From Hypoxylon rubiginosum (Eukaryota; Ascomycota; Sordariomycetes; Xylariales; Hypoxylaceae): 64,000 nt of DNA. The notes under the pieces were generated by a model. The model worked only from the letters and a program-made list of their open reading frames with translations. It did not search any database and was not told the DNA's origin. The DNA lies in the NCBI GenBank assembly GCA_902806565.1, contig CADCXA010000016.1, positions 1,054,001 to 1,118,000 of the forward strand, in the 5' to 3' direction. A program made the position numbers and the translations under genes. Positions 10,641 to 21,800 of this stretch are shown here, in pieces. Positions within the stretch are counted from its first letter, which is position 1, and the number at the start of each line of letters is the position of its first letter.

Positions 10641-11025
10641 TTTATGCCCCCCTTTTCTGCTGATCTGGGACAAGAGGTGGCCTTGGCAAACGCCGATATA
10701 TTCCCAGTTGACAAAAGACGAAAGCAGCTGAGGCCTTCGGTGTGATGCCACGGCCATTGTTCTTCACCCCTTCCCAAGCCACCACGTTCTTTATTATAGG
10801 CCATGTTTCTTTGCGAGGCTGGTGGCGGTTGGATGAGACAGCACAAAGACGAGCCGGTGGTAAGGCGCAGCTGCACGACTGCCTATACAGTAGGATTTGC
10901 CGCATTCGAGGACAATGAGAGCGCGTGTCAATTTCGACCCATAATCCGCTAGTTTGTAAAATGTTCGAGCAATTCTTTTGGCACTGTCCTGCATCCTCTA
11001 ACATTACTTGCTCCTCGCTTTAGAC
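10641..11025. other. Short intergenic between GH53 and the Cys-rich membrane protein
   Basis: About 385 bp. The last 35 bp (CTCTAAC, then a pyrimidine run, then TTTAG at 11018-11022) look like an intron end, which hints at an unrecognised upstream exon of the next gene. No clear ATG exon was found. Confidence 0.4.
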
Positions 11026-12830
11026 ATGCGTGATGAGCCTAAGAATTACCACCACCACCAACCACCCTGGCGACCTGAGATGCCGCATATCAGCATCCCG
11101 ACCCAGACTATCATTAATAATGTGCGCCCCGGCGTGCAGTCACCGGCCGCCACGACGGTGAGCCTCCCGGGCACGACTGGCTTCGTGTTGGGAGCTGACA
11201 CTTGTGGGTTTACGACATCGAGCACGAGTATGTCGTCTATTTTCACCTTCGAATCATAGATGCAAACATGACTGACTCTGCTCAAAGTTACTTGTGACTC
11301 CGGCTATGAATGCACTAACGTAGGAAACTATCGTGGCTGCTGTTTGCCCGGTGATGAGGACTGTGTCTCCACGATCTATACGGATTGTATCGACTATGAC
11401 GACATTGGGTATTCAGTGGATTGCGGAGTCCATACGCTATGCTGGTCAGTGAAGCAAGATGCACCCATTACTGTGATGAGATACGATGGCCGTACTAATG
11501 ATGCTAGTGGGCAAATAGTCCACAGACAAATCCATACTGCTTTACCTACGCGTTCATGACAGTGGAAGAGCCCGGGACTACGTTCAAGCACGTACAATGC
11601 AACCCGTCCAATGGATTCGGGGAGATGTTCCCTTTTCCGCCCGAACTGATGACGACGACGTCGGAAGCAGCGGCAGAAACACACTCAGACGATGATACAT
11701 CTTCACATTCGACACCTACCGGGGCTATTGTAGGCGCTGTAGTCGGCTCCGTGGCCCTCGTTATCCTCGTCATCATAGCCGCCGCTCTCATTTTCCGCCA
11801 TCGTCGCCGCAGCCGCCAGCAAGCAGCACTCAACACCCAGGCCGCCCAGTCGGGTCCCGCGAAGACACCTCAAAGCTCTGCCGACATCTCGCCCGCATCG
11901 GAGAAGGAGCAAGCGCAGGCGGGAGCGGCGGCAACGGCCGCGAGCAAGAAACGGACCCGCCGAAGTCTCCTACGGCCGCTCTCCCTAATCCGCGAGCAAC
12001 CCAGCCCCGTCGCCGCCGCCCCGAACCGCGAGAAGCACAAGACGGTCGCGGTAGGATCGGCAGCGCGCCGGAGCTTCGGGCCCAACTGGCCTCTCGGGTC
12101 GACCAGCAACCCGCTCGGCGCGCACCCGATCGACGCGGACCTGAAGAAGCGGCTGAGCGACAGCCGGCTCGGGGCCAGGATCCAGGACGGCGGCGGCAGC
12201 AGCAGCGGCGGCGTAGGAATCGGCGGCGACAATAGACAACAAGTACAGCCACACCAGACGATGCGCGTGCCGATCCTGCAGCTCCCGACGCCGCCGCCGC
12301 CGGGCACGAAGCCGGCAAAGCCTCTGCCGCTAGCACCACCGCGGTCGGGCTCGGACCCGGGCGGCACCACGCCGACGAGCGCGACGGCGGCGCTGCAGAG
12401 CCCGCGGCTGAGCTACGTGCCCGTGTCGCCCATCGAGGCCGTCGCGTTTGGCGGGGGCGGCAGCGGCAGAGGTGCGGACCGGCACGTGAGCCGGGCTCTG
12501 GACCAGATCAACGGGGACAACGTCACTGCTATCCAAAGGCCCGGGAGCGCCGTGCAGCAGACAGCCGAGCCGGTGTCGCCGATCGAAAGCGACGGGGACG
12601 GGAACGGGGAGGGAGGCGAGGGGGATATCGACGAGGACGTGCAGCGCCTGAGCTACGTGTCGGCGCCCAGCGCGCCCGGCGAGGCGGACAGGGACCTCGT
12701 CTCGCCCGTGAGCCTCGACGGGGCTGGGAGCGACGACGGAGAGGAGGGGGTGGGCAGGAGCAGGAGCATAAGCAGGAGGCTGGGACCTATCAGTCCGCTC
12801 GAGAGCAGGCCGAGGACCATGGGACTGTAG
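11026..12830 (+). CDS. Cys-rich single-pass membrane protein with SPIE-motif cytoplasmic tail, about 556 aa
   Basis: Three exons: 11026-11227, 11288-11444 and 11519-12830 (1671 nt in frame). The outer part has a compact Cys domain (TCGFTTSST, ITCDSGYECTN, GCCLPGDEDC, CGVHTLCCPQTNPYC). A Ser/Thr-rich stretch, one strong membrane segment (AIVGAVVGSVALVILVIIAA) and an RHRRRSR stop-transfer signal follow. The tail of about 300 residues is Pro/Ser-rich and low in complexity, with repeated VSPIE, SPIES, VSPVS and SPLES motifs, possible proline-directed phosphorylation sites. The layout recalls fungal wall-stress sensors (Wsc/Mid2 type), but the Cys pattern is not WSC. No signal peptide is seen at the chosen start; an upstream exon is likely. 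The function is unknown. Confidence 0.7.
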
Positions 12831-13769
12831 CAAAAAAGGAGGGGAGGAAAGGTATTGGCTGCTGAAGCATAATATTTGATGTACGATATATAGAGATTTG
12901 GGGTATGGTCAAGTTCATATATACCAGGTCCTAAACTAGGGTGGACCATTGGAATTAAGACATGTTTCCCGTTGGACGCGACTAGTTAGCATATATGCCG
13001 TGAAACCGAACATTCGGGTTTCGTGTCGCACGCGGTTCAACGGCTAGTTACATAAAATTACGACTCGGGAAGATATTCGACCACGAACCCAGGAGCCCGG
13101 AATGCGTTGGCGTTTCACACATCGTGACACGGTCTGTACTGTTGCTCGCGTGTTTACCTATGATACGACAGTGATAGATGAGCCGGATTGCGTCGATAGA
13201 CCTGACAGCGCAACTTGTAGTCATCACCTGACATCGAACGAGAAAAGGGGAAGTTGGTGACGAGGCTTTACGGTTGCTTTCGTGGCGGTGCCCTTGGTTC
13301 CCCAACTGACGGGACGCCGAGAGTCAATCAATTGCCGCTTCGGGAAGCCATTGTCGATCCGGCCCAATGGGAAATATCTGATCGTCCTGTCTTAGCTCGC
13401 CTGGGCAGCTCTTGGCCTTTAAATACGAGCGCCGCCCATCGTCATCCGCAACTCGCGCTACAGATGAGATAATTTTCTTTTCCCACTCTTGTGGCTTGAG
13501 AGCTCCATTAGGAGATTACTGTATGTAAGGTGGACAAAGGAGACCGGAGATTTGCTGTGCATCAACTAGTTTTTATCGTATAATTTTTTATGTTTATGGC
13601 CAGTTTAAATATCAGAGGTGATCTGCTGTCTCTTTGTCTTATGTGCTTTCAGATCTGTCTCGTACGCTCAAGTCCAGTTCTCGCATCTCTACTTTTTTGT
13701 GATTAGAATTGTATATTATAATTAGATTAGACCAAACCTCCTTTTCTCGATAGATACTGTTTCAAGACA
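12831..13769. other. Intergenic, 5' region of the GH17 gene
   Basis: About 0.9 kb with no recognisable gene; short ORFs (13048-13305, 13254-13472) lack motifs. TATA-like AT-rich sequence lies at about 13710-13725. Confidence 0.45.
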
Positions 13770-14972
13770 ATGCAGATCCGACAATATCTTCCGCTCGGCC
13801 TAGCCGCAACAGCTACGGCTCAGGTCTACCAGGGGTTCAACTACGGCGCGACTAACAACGACGGATCATGCCGGGGCTATGACAGCTTCAGGGGTTTCTT
13901 CGAGCGTGCCAAGGGCCTCGCCGGCACGGACGGGCACTTCACAGCGGCGCGCTTGTACACGTCAATCCAGTGCGGCACGTCGGCGGATCCGATCTCAGCT
14001 TTCCAGGCCGCAATTGATACCGACACACATATTCTAGTTGGCTTGTGGGCCAGCGCCGGCCGGGATGTATATCAGAACGAGCTCAACGCGCTCATTGCCG
14101 CTGCCGACCAGCTAGGCACCGCTTTTACCGACCGCATTATCGGTATTAGCGTCGGGTCTGAGGACTTATACCGAAGCAGCGCTCAGGGACAGGCCAACAA
14201 TGCTGGTGTAGGTGCCACAGGAGAAGAAATCGAGGGTTATATCGGTTGGATGCGGGATTGGTTCCGTGGCACTTTGCTCGAGGGCAAGCCGATCGGCCAC
14301 GTCGATACCTGGTAAGTGTTCTTTTTGACAAGACATCTTCCAGGCCTCTTATCTTATGACCACTATCCCCTGTGGAAAGGAGCTTGAGACCTCGCTCTGG
14401 ACAGTTCGTTTCCACGTGCCTTAGTTACTAACTTGATATTTACTAAAAGGACCGCCTGGGTCTTGCCCGAGAACGCCGGTGTTGCCTCGTCTGTTGACTT
14501 CCTGGGTCACAATTCATTCCCTTATTTCGAGACAACCAAGGCCAATGCCATCGAGCAAGCGGCTGACAACTTCTGGTCTGCTGTCCAGCAGACCGAGGGT
14601 GTGGCAGGAGGCAAGCCGGTCTTTATCACCGAGACCGGCTGGCCGAGTGGTAAGTTTCAACCCTTTTTCTTCTCAATCAAAGCTAGCCTCTTCACATAGA
14701 AGCTGGCTCTGTCACCTCCTTATGCCTAGGCTAGAGTCGGTGGCTCTACTTACTAACATATCTCCTATGATGCAGTGGGCCCTCAACAACGAGACGCCGT
14801 TGCTTCGGTCGAGAACGCGAGAAGTTATTACTCTCAGGTCGGCTGCGCACTCTTCGGCCAGCGTAACGTGTTCTGGTACACGTTGGTCGACGCCAACACG
14901 GCGCAGACTGACATCTCCTTTTCTCTTACCCCTCTAGATAGCGCGACACCTAAATTCGATCTGACCTGCTAG
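13770..14972 (+). CDS. Secreted GH17 beta-1,3-glucan hydrolase, 312 aa
   Basis: Three exons: 13770-14311, 14450-14649 and 14776-14972 (939 nt in frame). It begins MQIRQYLPLGLAATATAQ, a signal peptide, followed by YQGFNYGATN. GH17 enzymes cleave or remodel beta-1,3-glucan in fungal walls or plant callose. The proton donor lies in SVGSED (about E131) and the nucleophile in ITETGWPS (about E242); RLYTSIQCG and GHNSFPYFE are also typical. The intron 2 junction restores WPSVGPQ. The protein ends shortly after the barrel (TPKFDLTC), with no Ser-rich linker or GPI tail, so a freely secreted enzyme is likely. Whether it acts on its own wall or on a host cannot be told. Confidence 0.92.
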
Positions 14973-15873
14973 ATTAATATAAGTAGAAGGACTAGACTCA
15001 TGCATTATAGAGGGTTTAGGGTTGGACACCTCGGTATAGGATATTATAATGTGCCCCAATCTTGGCGGCAATAATTCCTTTCTTTTAGGTCTTGAGATCT
15101 TAACGCATTGGCTTAAGGTGAGCTGAGCGAGAGGTTTACATCTAAACTCACAGGCTATAGTTGTAACCAAAATTTTAAAGTAGATACAAGCCCAAAACCG
15201 ATCCATAATCCATACATTCAACGCGACAGCAGGAATCATTTTTGGGGTATGTACCTGTTAGTGGGCATGTTTAACCCCTTTTCTTACACCACAACCAGTC
15301 GACATTCAAGCTAAGGCTGCGGACAGAGGCCATACTGAATTGAAGGATCAAATTCGTCGATACTAGGGGGAAATGATTTAAAAGATGTAAGAGCACTGCA
15401 CAACATAATGAGAGGCGCGATGATAGCTAGCATCTCCACCCAGAATCACCGGTCAATACATCTGCTAGAAACGGGATATAAAGTCAATAGACTCAGTTGT
15501 TTTCCCCATAGCTAGTGCGAAGACCATAGTAACTCCATCTAAAGTTATGAACTAGGTAATATCTTTGTAGTGCAAGGTACTCAGACCTAGGTACGTAAGC
15601 CCCAGTCATATCCGAGTAGGATGAAATAGCCTATTTTTGGAATCAATACTAAGTATAGTGAATCATCGTCTGTCATGGCCTTGGTTACCTTGTGGCTATG
15701 TGCGATTCAGTTTGCGTCTTCCTTATATAGCAAGATTTGCTAAACATCTGCGAAAGTAGTGGGAGTCCCGAAGTAGACCAACGCGCCAGTTCTAAACTTG
15801 AGCATACTGGCGACCACCTAAGACAAACATTAGAAACGCCGTATCGCCATTAGACTAGTGTTCGGTATACACG
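14973..15873. other. Intergenic upstream of the NLR gene
   Basis: About 0.9 kb. No ORF extends the NLR upstream and no recognisable N-terminal effector exon was found. CCTAGGTAC-type elements occur near 15586-15595. Confidence 0.45.
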
Positions 15874-18410
15874 ATGTCGCTACGACCAACTGAAAACCGC
15901 TCCTCATCGCTCGCGCTCTTCTCCGACTCGATTTTCGTTAGAGTACCGCCTGGCGGTAGGTTTATCGTTGATGAGAAATCGGTGAAGCTACCTGTTGAGT
16001 TCATCCCTTCTAGATTCAAGGGACGAGAAGCGAGATACTTCCAGCCTATGGAGAAGGAACTAGAGCGGATCCGGGCGACTTTATTCCCATCACGCCCTGA
16101 GAATCATGATATTCAGACCCAGTCACATCGAGCCTTTTCAGTCACAGGCCTCGGAGGTGTAGGAAAAACCGAGCTCGTCTATAGATACTTGACTCGCTTC
16201 AAGTATCAATTCGATGCTATCTTCTTCGTTACTGCAGACTCAGAGAGCCAGCTATGCAAACAGTATAGCGCGATGTCGTTCGAGCTAGGCCTTGTTGATT
16301 CCATTGACAGATCAAATCCGGAACTTTGCAGCGAGACATTCCGATATTGGCTTGGTGACCCAGTTACAGGGATACCAGAAAGTCAGGAGGCTAATGCAAC
16401 AGTCAAATGGTTACTCGTCTTCGATAACGTCAGGGATCCCGATATTCTTGAAAGGTTTTGGCCTGCGGGAAACAAAGGCAGCATCATAACTACCTCGCGA
16501 AACCCCCTTTCCTTGCATGGCGTTCATATAACCGAAAGGCTTCAACTTGAAGGCCTCGCAATCCCAGATGCAGTCCAACTCCTCAAAAGTTGCGCTAGGG
16601 ACGAGAGTCGGGACGACTCTGAACTAGAAAAGGAAGCAACTACTATTGCCGAATGGGTTGAAGGCTTTCCTCTGGCACTTGAGCAGCTTGGAGATATCAT
16701 TTATGGCAACTACCTAACCATATCACGGTTCCGCCATATTTATCCTACAAAGAGCGACCTGTTTAAGCGACTCCACGCCGACTACAATAACAATGAGACC
16801 CTTGCCACGACGTGGGATCTAGAGAAGCTCCGAGAGCGTAACGAGGAAGCGTTCTATATGCTTTGTCTCGTTTCTCTCCTCGATCCAGAGCGGATCGAAA
16901 ATAGCATACTCATTCCACGACTTGATCCCTCCGATACTAATAGCCGATCCATGAGTTTATCGAAATATATCTCGATAAGAAAGAAGCTAGCTGACGCATC
17001 ATTAATTGACGTCGACCGCGAGACTGGCGATATAAGGGTCCATCGCCTTGTCCAGGATGTAACCAAGAGTCTGGTCGTTCATACAGGCCTAGCTGCATCG
17101 GCTTTCCAAACAGCCATAGGACGTGTGGCAGACCAGTGGCCCTTTTTAAATAGGGGCTACGTGATTGGTAGTGCTACCGAAGCTGATCGCTGGGAGGACT
17201 GCCGTCGTCTCTATCCTCATATCCTTCGACTAAAACAAGTTTATGAAGAATTTGTACAACTCGATGTGCGTTTCTTAGCAGGCCCGGATCTTGCAGAACT
17301 TCTTCTTAAAGCAGCACAGTTAGTAGAAAACATGATGTCCAGACTTCTAGTGGGTTACTAAGCGGAATAGGTATCGTCTAGAGTGTGGAGTTGCGCATGA
17401 GGCCGTATCACTCCTTGACACTGCTGAATCAATCTACCAAGACTCCCTCGACATAGAAGTGAGAGCTAAGCTCTACCGGGGCAGAATTGCACTAGCAACC
17501 TCCTCGAAAAATGGTGGTGATTTACTGTACTACGCGCAATTGATATTCGACATTGAGAAGGAGCGACATCGAGGAACAGGCCCACCCTCTTCAATTCTAG
17601 CCGTCGCCTACAACGATCTTGCGATAGGTTGGGCCTATCAGCGGAATTGGAATACTGCTATCGATTTGTTAAATGAGTCAAAGAAAATTCGAGAAGGACT
17701 CCCCAACTTTACCAGAGACATGCTTTTTTCACCACTTTGCAATCTGGGATTAGTCTACCACCATCAACATAGATACGACGAGGCAGAGAATATCTTGAAC
17801 GAAGCTATCAAGGACCACAGAGAAGCCTTTGGTCCAAACGATGCGGAGTCCATTCGGTAAATTGACCTATTGCTTAGAACTTATAGAAACCCATTGACAA
17901 AACTGGGTAGCATCGCAGCATTGCTTTATGCGAGGGGAATTATCAGATCCGGACCTGCCAACCGAAAACACGGCGATATTATAAGCAGCTTGGCTGACTT
18001 CAAGGTAGCGGTGAAAAGGGCGACGCAAAGTGTTGGAGCAATGAACCATTTCACACTGAAATGCCAATACCAAGTCGCACGAGTCTCTATGAAGCTAGAA
18101 GACTATCAGACCGCACAGTAACTCCCTCAAACCCAGAGTTTATACTGGCTGAGCTAACAAATGCGCCAGTGATCTACTCGACGCGATACTCACGCACACT
18201 CTTGACAACGCAACATATGAACGAGATATTGGCAGAACAGCCTATCTATTTTCCTGTTGCCTAGCGGTTCAGGGGAAGACAGACGAGTCCAACAAGTGGT
18301 TTCTGAAAAGCCTAGAAATACACAATAGGGTGAGACCACAGCAGCATCGGACCGTGGACACATTGTCTAGCAGCGATATTGACGATCTCATCCCTTACGA
18401 TCATCTATAA
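15874..18410 (+). CDS. Fungal NLR: NB-ARC ATPase with TPR-like C-terminus, 792 aa
   Basis: Four exons: 15874-17318, 17371-17856, 17911-18117 and 18170-18410 (2379 nt). The three introns are 52, 54 and 52 bp, each with a donor, branch-like sequence and acceptor, and they remove the stops at 17361, 17860 and 18121. The P-loop GLGGVGKTE is at about residues 92-100, Walker B WLLVFDNV at about 180-187, the GSIITTSRN sensor near 203 and EGFPLALEQL near 263. Helical repeats follow, for example RLECGVAHEAVSLLDTAE, LAVAYNDLAIGWAYQRNW and PLCNLGLVYHHQHRYDEAE, and it ends DDLIPYDHL. Such STAND proteins act in heterokaryon incompatibility or innate immunity, oligomerising on ligand. About 85 residues precede the P-loop, with no known effector domain. 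The gene looks intact although AT-rich DNA begins about 400 bp downstream. Confidence 0.85.
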
Positions 18411-18810
18411 CTTTTTATTAGTAATAGTATTTTTCTCATTATATTTATGGAAGAGAGGGTCTTGAAACTGTGAAAGTGAGACTTGACCAGTATGCTATCA
18501 TGGGATTCGAAGATCTTCACGAAGATCCGGCAAAAAAGAAAATACACCCTAGGGCGGCTGGTTGAAGGGTCTCGTTCTCGGTGCATATTCCATACCAGCC
18601 GAAAACAGAACGCAAGATAAATTGTTACTGGATATCCAATGTGGGCTTGACACGTCTCCCTCAATTATAATAACGCCCCTTTAAGGATAAGGAATTTACG
18701 GAGCAAATGTTAGATAGTTAGGGCATGGATTCGTATACTCTATCAGGCTTCATTTTATGTTTTTTTATACCCGGAGTTTATGGAGGGTTCTTGTGTTAAA
18801 GTCGAATATA
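18411..18810. other. NLR 3' flank and left edge of the AT-rich island
   Basis: Ordinary-composition DNA becomes A/T-only over roughly 50-100 bp after 18780. The short ORF at 18401-18664 (-) has no recognised motif. The interval should contain the NLR 3' UTR. Confidence 0.45.
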
Positions 18811-21800
18811 TTAATAAATAATTACTAAAATAAAAAGGTTTATTAAAATCTTAATATAGTTATATATATATTATTATATTATTAAATAATTTAAATATTT
18901 TAATATTTAATAACTAAAATAACTTAAACTAAGTAATTAAGTTTTATATAATTAAATAAAATAATTATTATAATTTTTATATATTTTTATATATTATATT
19001 ATAATATAAAAATTTTATAAATTTTTATAATTTATATATATATTATATTATTAAAATTAATTTAATTTTAAAATAATTTATATATTTTTAAAATTAAATT
19101 ATTTTTAAAATAACTTATATATTATTTTATTAAAATTGTTTTTTAAAATTAAAATAATATTTTTTTAATATTAATATAATATAATTTATTTTAAAAAAAA
19201 GTTTATAAATTATTATATATATTTAATTAATATATTAAAAAGAAAAATTTTTTATTTAATATATTTTTTTTATTAGTTTTAAATTATTTATTTATTAATT
19301 TTAAAATTAAATATATTATAATTAAAACTTTATTTTATTATATATTATATATTTATTTTAAAAAGTTATTTATATTTAATTAGTATTTTTTATTTATATA
19401 TATATATATTAAAGTTTTTTTTTTATTTTTTTTTTAATTTTATTATATTGTTTAATTTTAATTTTTTTTTTACTTTTAATTTAATTATTTTATTATTTGT
19501 TATTATTTATTTTATTATTTTTTATATTTTTTTTATTAATCTGTTATTTAAGTTTTATATTATAATAAAGTTTTATAAAAAAACCTTATAAAAAATAATA
19601 TTTCTTTTTTTAATTTAAATGTTTTTTTTATTTATTATTTTTAATATTTTTATTAGTAAAATTAAGGTTTATTATTTATATTATATTAAAAAAATTTTAA
19701 TAATAAGTTTAATTATATTAAATAATAATTATATTTTATATAATATTATTTATTATATTTATTATATTATTATTTATAATAAATAAATTAAAAATAAAAG
19801 TTATAATATTAAAAATTTTAACACTTTTTATTTATTAATTTTTTTTATTTTTAATAAAAACCGTTTCTTTATTTTTAAAAATAATTTATTATTTATTAAA
19901 ATATATTATTTTTAAATTCCTTTATATAATTTTATAAAATTAAGTAAATATTTTCCTTTTTTTTAAATATTTATTTTTAATAAATAATTATATAAATAAC
20001 GTTTATTTAATTATTTTTATTTTTAAACACTAGTTATTTTTTTATAATAAAAATATATTAAAATTTTAATAAATTTTAATAAATTTTAAACCGTTTAAAT
20101 AATATTTAATTTTTATTTTTAATATATTAATAAGTAATAATATATAAATATAATATTTAATTTTAATTATATAAATTTATAATAAAATATATTAATTTAT
20201 TAATAATTTTCATAATTTTAATAACATTTATATTATTTTTTAAGTTATAAGTTTATAATTTAATATAAATTATATATATTAATATATTTATATAAATATT
20301 AATATTATTATAAATAATAAAAATAATATATTTTATTTTAAAATTAATATATATTAATTTTTTAATTATAATTATTTAATTATATTTTTTATATATATAA
20401 TTAAAATTAAAACTATTTTAAATACTAAAAATATATTTTTAATTAAAAATAAACTACTTAAAAAAAATAATCTATTTAAATAAAACATTTTAATTTATTT
20501 AAACTATTTTTTATAAATAAAAAGGTTTTTTAATATAAAAAAAAACTAAATAAACTGTTAAAAATATATATTTAAAAAAATAATTTAATATAATTTTTAT
20601 TAATTTTTTTATAATAATTATTAATTTTTTTATAATAATTATTATTATATAATTTAACGTTTTTTATAAATTTAATTTATATATATTTTACTTTTTTATA
20701 AAATTAATTTTTAATAATTAAATTATATTTTATTAATTTTAAAATATTAAATACTTATTTATAATATTCCGTTTAAATATTTATTTATTTAATTTACTTA
20801 GTTATTTTTTTTTTTATATAATATTAATTTTTTTAAATAAAAATAAATTATTTTATATTTAAGTTTTTATATTTAAAAAATTATTAAAAATTTAAAAATA
20901 GATTTTTAAAAGCGTTAAACTAATAATATTTTTTTAAAAAGTTAATAATACTGTAAATTCTTTTAATATTAAAAACCAGGCTTTAAAATGTTTTTTTAAT
21001 TATAATATTAATTTTAATCTTAATTTTAATATATTAAATAAAAAATAAAATATTAATTATATTAATATTATAAACAGTTTTTTATATTTTTTAATAAAAA
21101 CTATTATTAGTAATAATAAATATTATAAACATTTTATTAATAATATAAATTTTAATAATAATTATATTTTTAATAAATTTATTTTTAAAATTAATTTTTT
21201 ATAAAATTAACTTTTTTTATTTTATAATATTATACTATATAAATAATAATAATAATATATTTAAAAAATTAATATATTTATAATAATTAATTATAAAAGC
21301 GTTTTTTTTTTAGTAAAAATAAATTTTTTTTTAATATATTATATAATATAAATAATAATATTATATTTAATAAATTATTATTTTTATAATATTTAAATAT
21401 TAATATATTTATTTTAAAATTATTTTATTATATATTTCCTAATAATAATATAAATAATAATAATAATAAAAAAAATAAAAATAAATTTAATTTTAAATAA
21501 ATTATAATTTATAAAAAATCTTTAAATTTAATTATTAAAAATATAAAAATTATTAATAATTTAAATTATACTAATATATTAATATAAATAATATTACGTA
21601 ATATTATTTATTTATAATAACTTATTTATTTTTTTAAATAACTTTAAATAATAATAAGGTTTTTTTTTTAATTAAATATTTCTTATTTTTAGTTTTTTTT
21701 TATTATTTTACTTTTATATAAAATTAACTAATTTAATATATTAAAAAAAACCTTTTAAATATTATTTATTTATTTTTTTAAATAACTTAAAATAATAATA

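Noticed and set aside
17359..18121. Three stops in the NLR C-terminal half, suggesting a broken gene
   Set aside because: Each lies in a 52-54 bp intron with donor, branch-like sequence and acceptor; removal gives one continuous frame with repeat-like helices.
5183..18410. Secondary-metabolite gene cluster
   Set aside because: No polyketide synthase, NRPS, terpene cyclase, P450 or pathway regulator is present.
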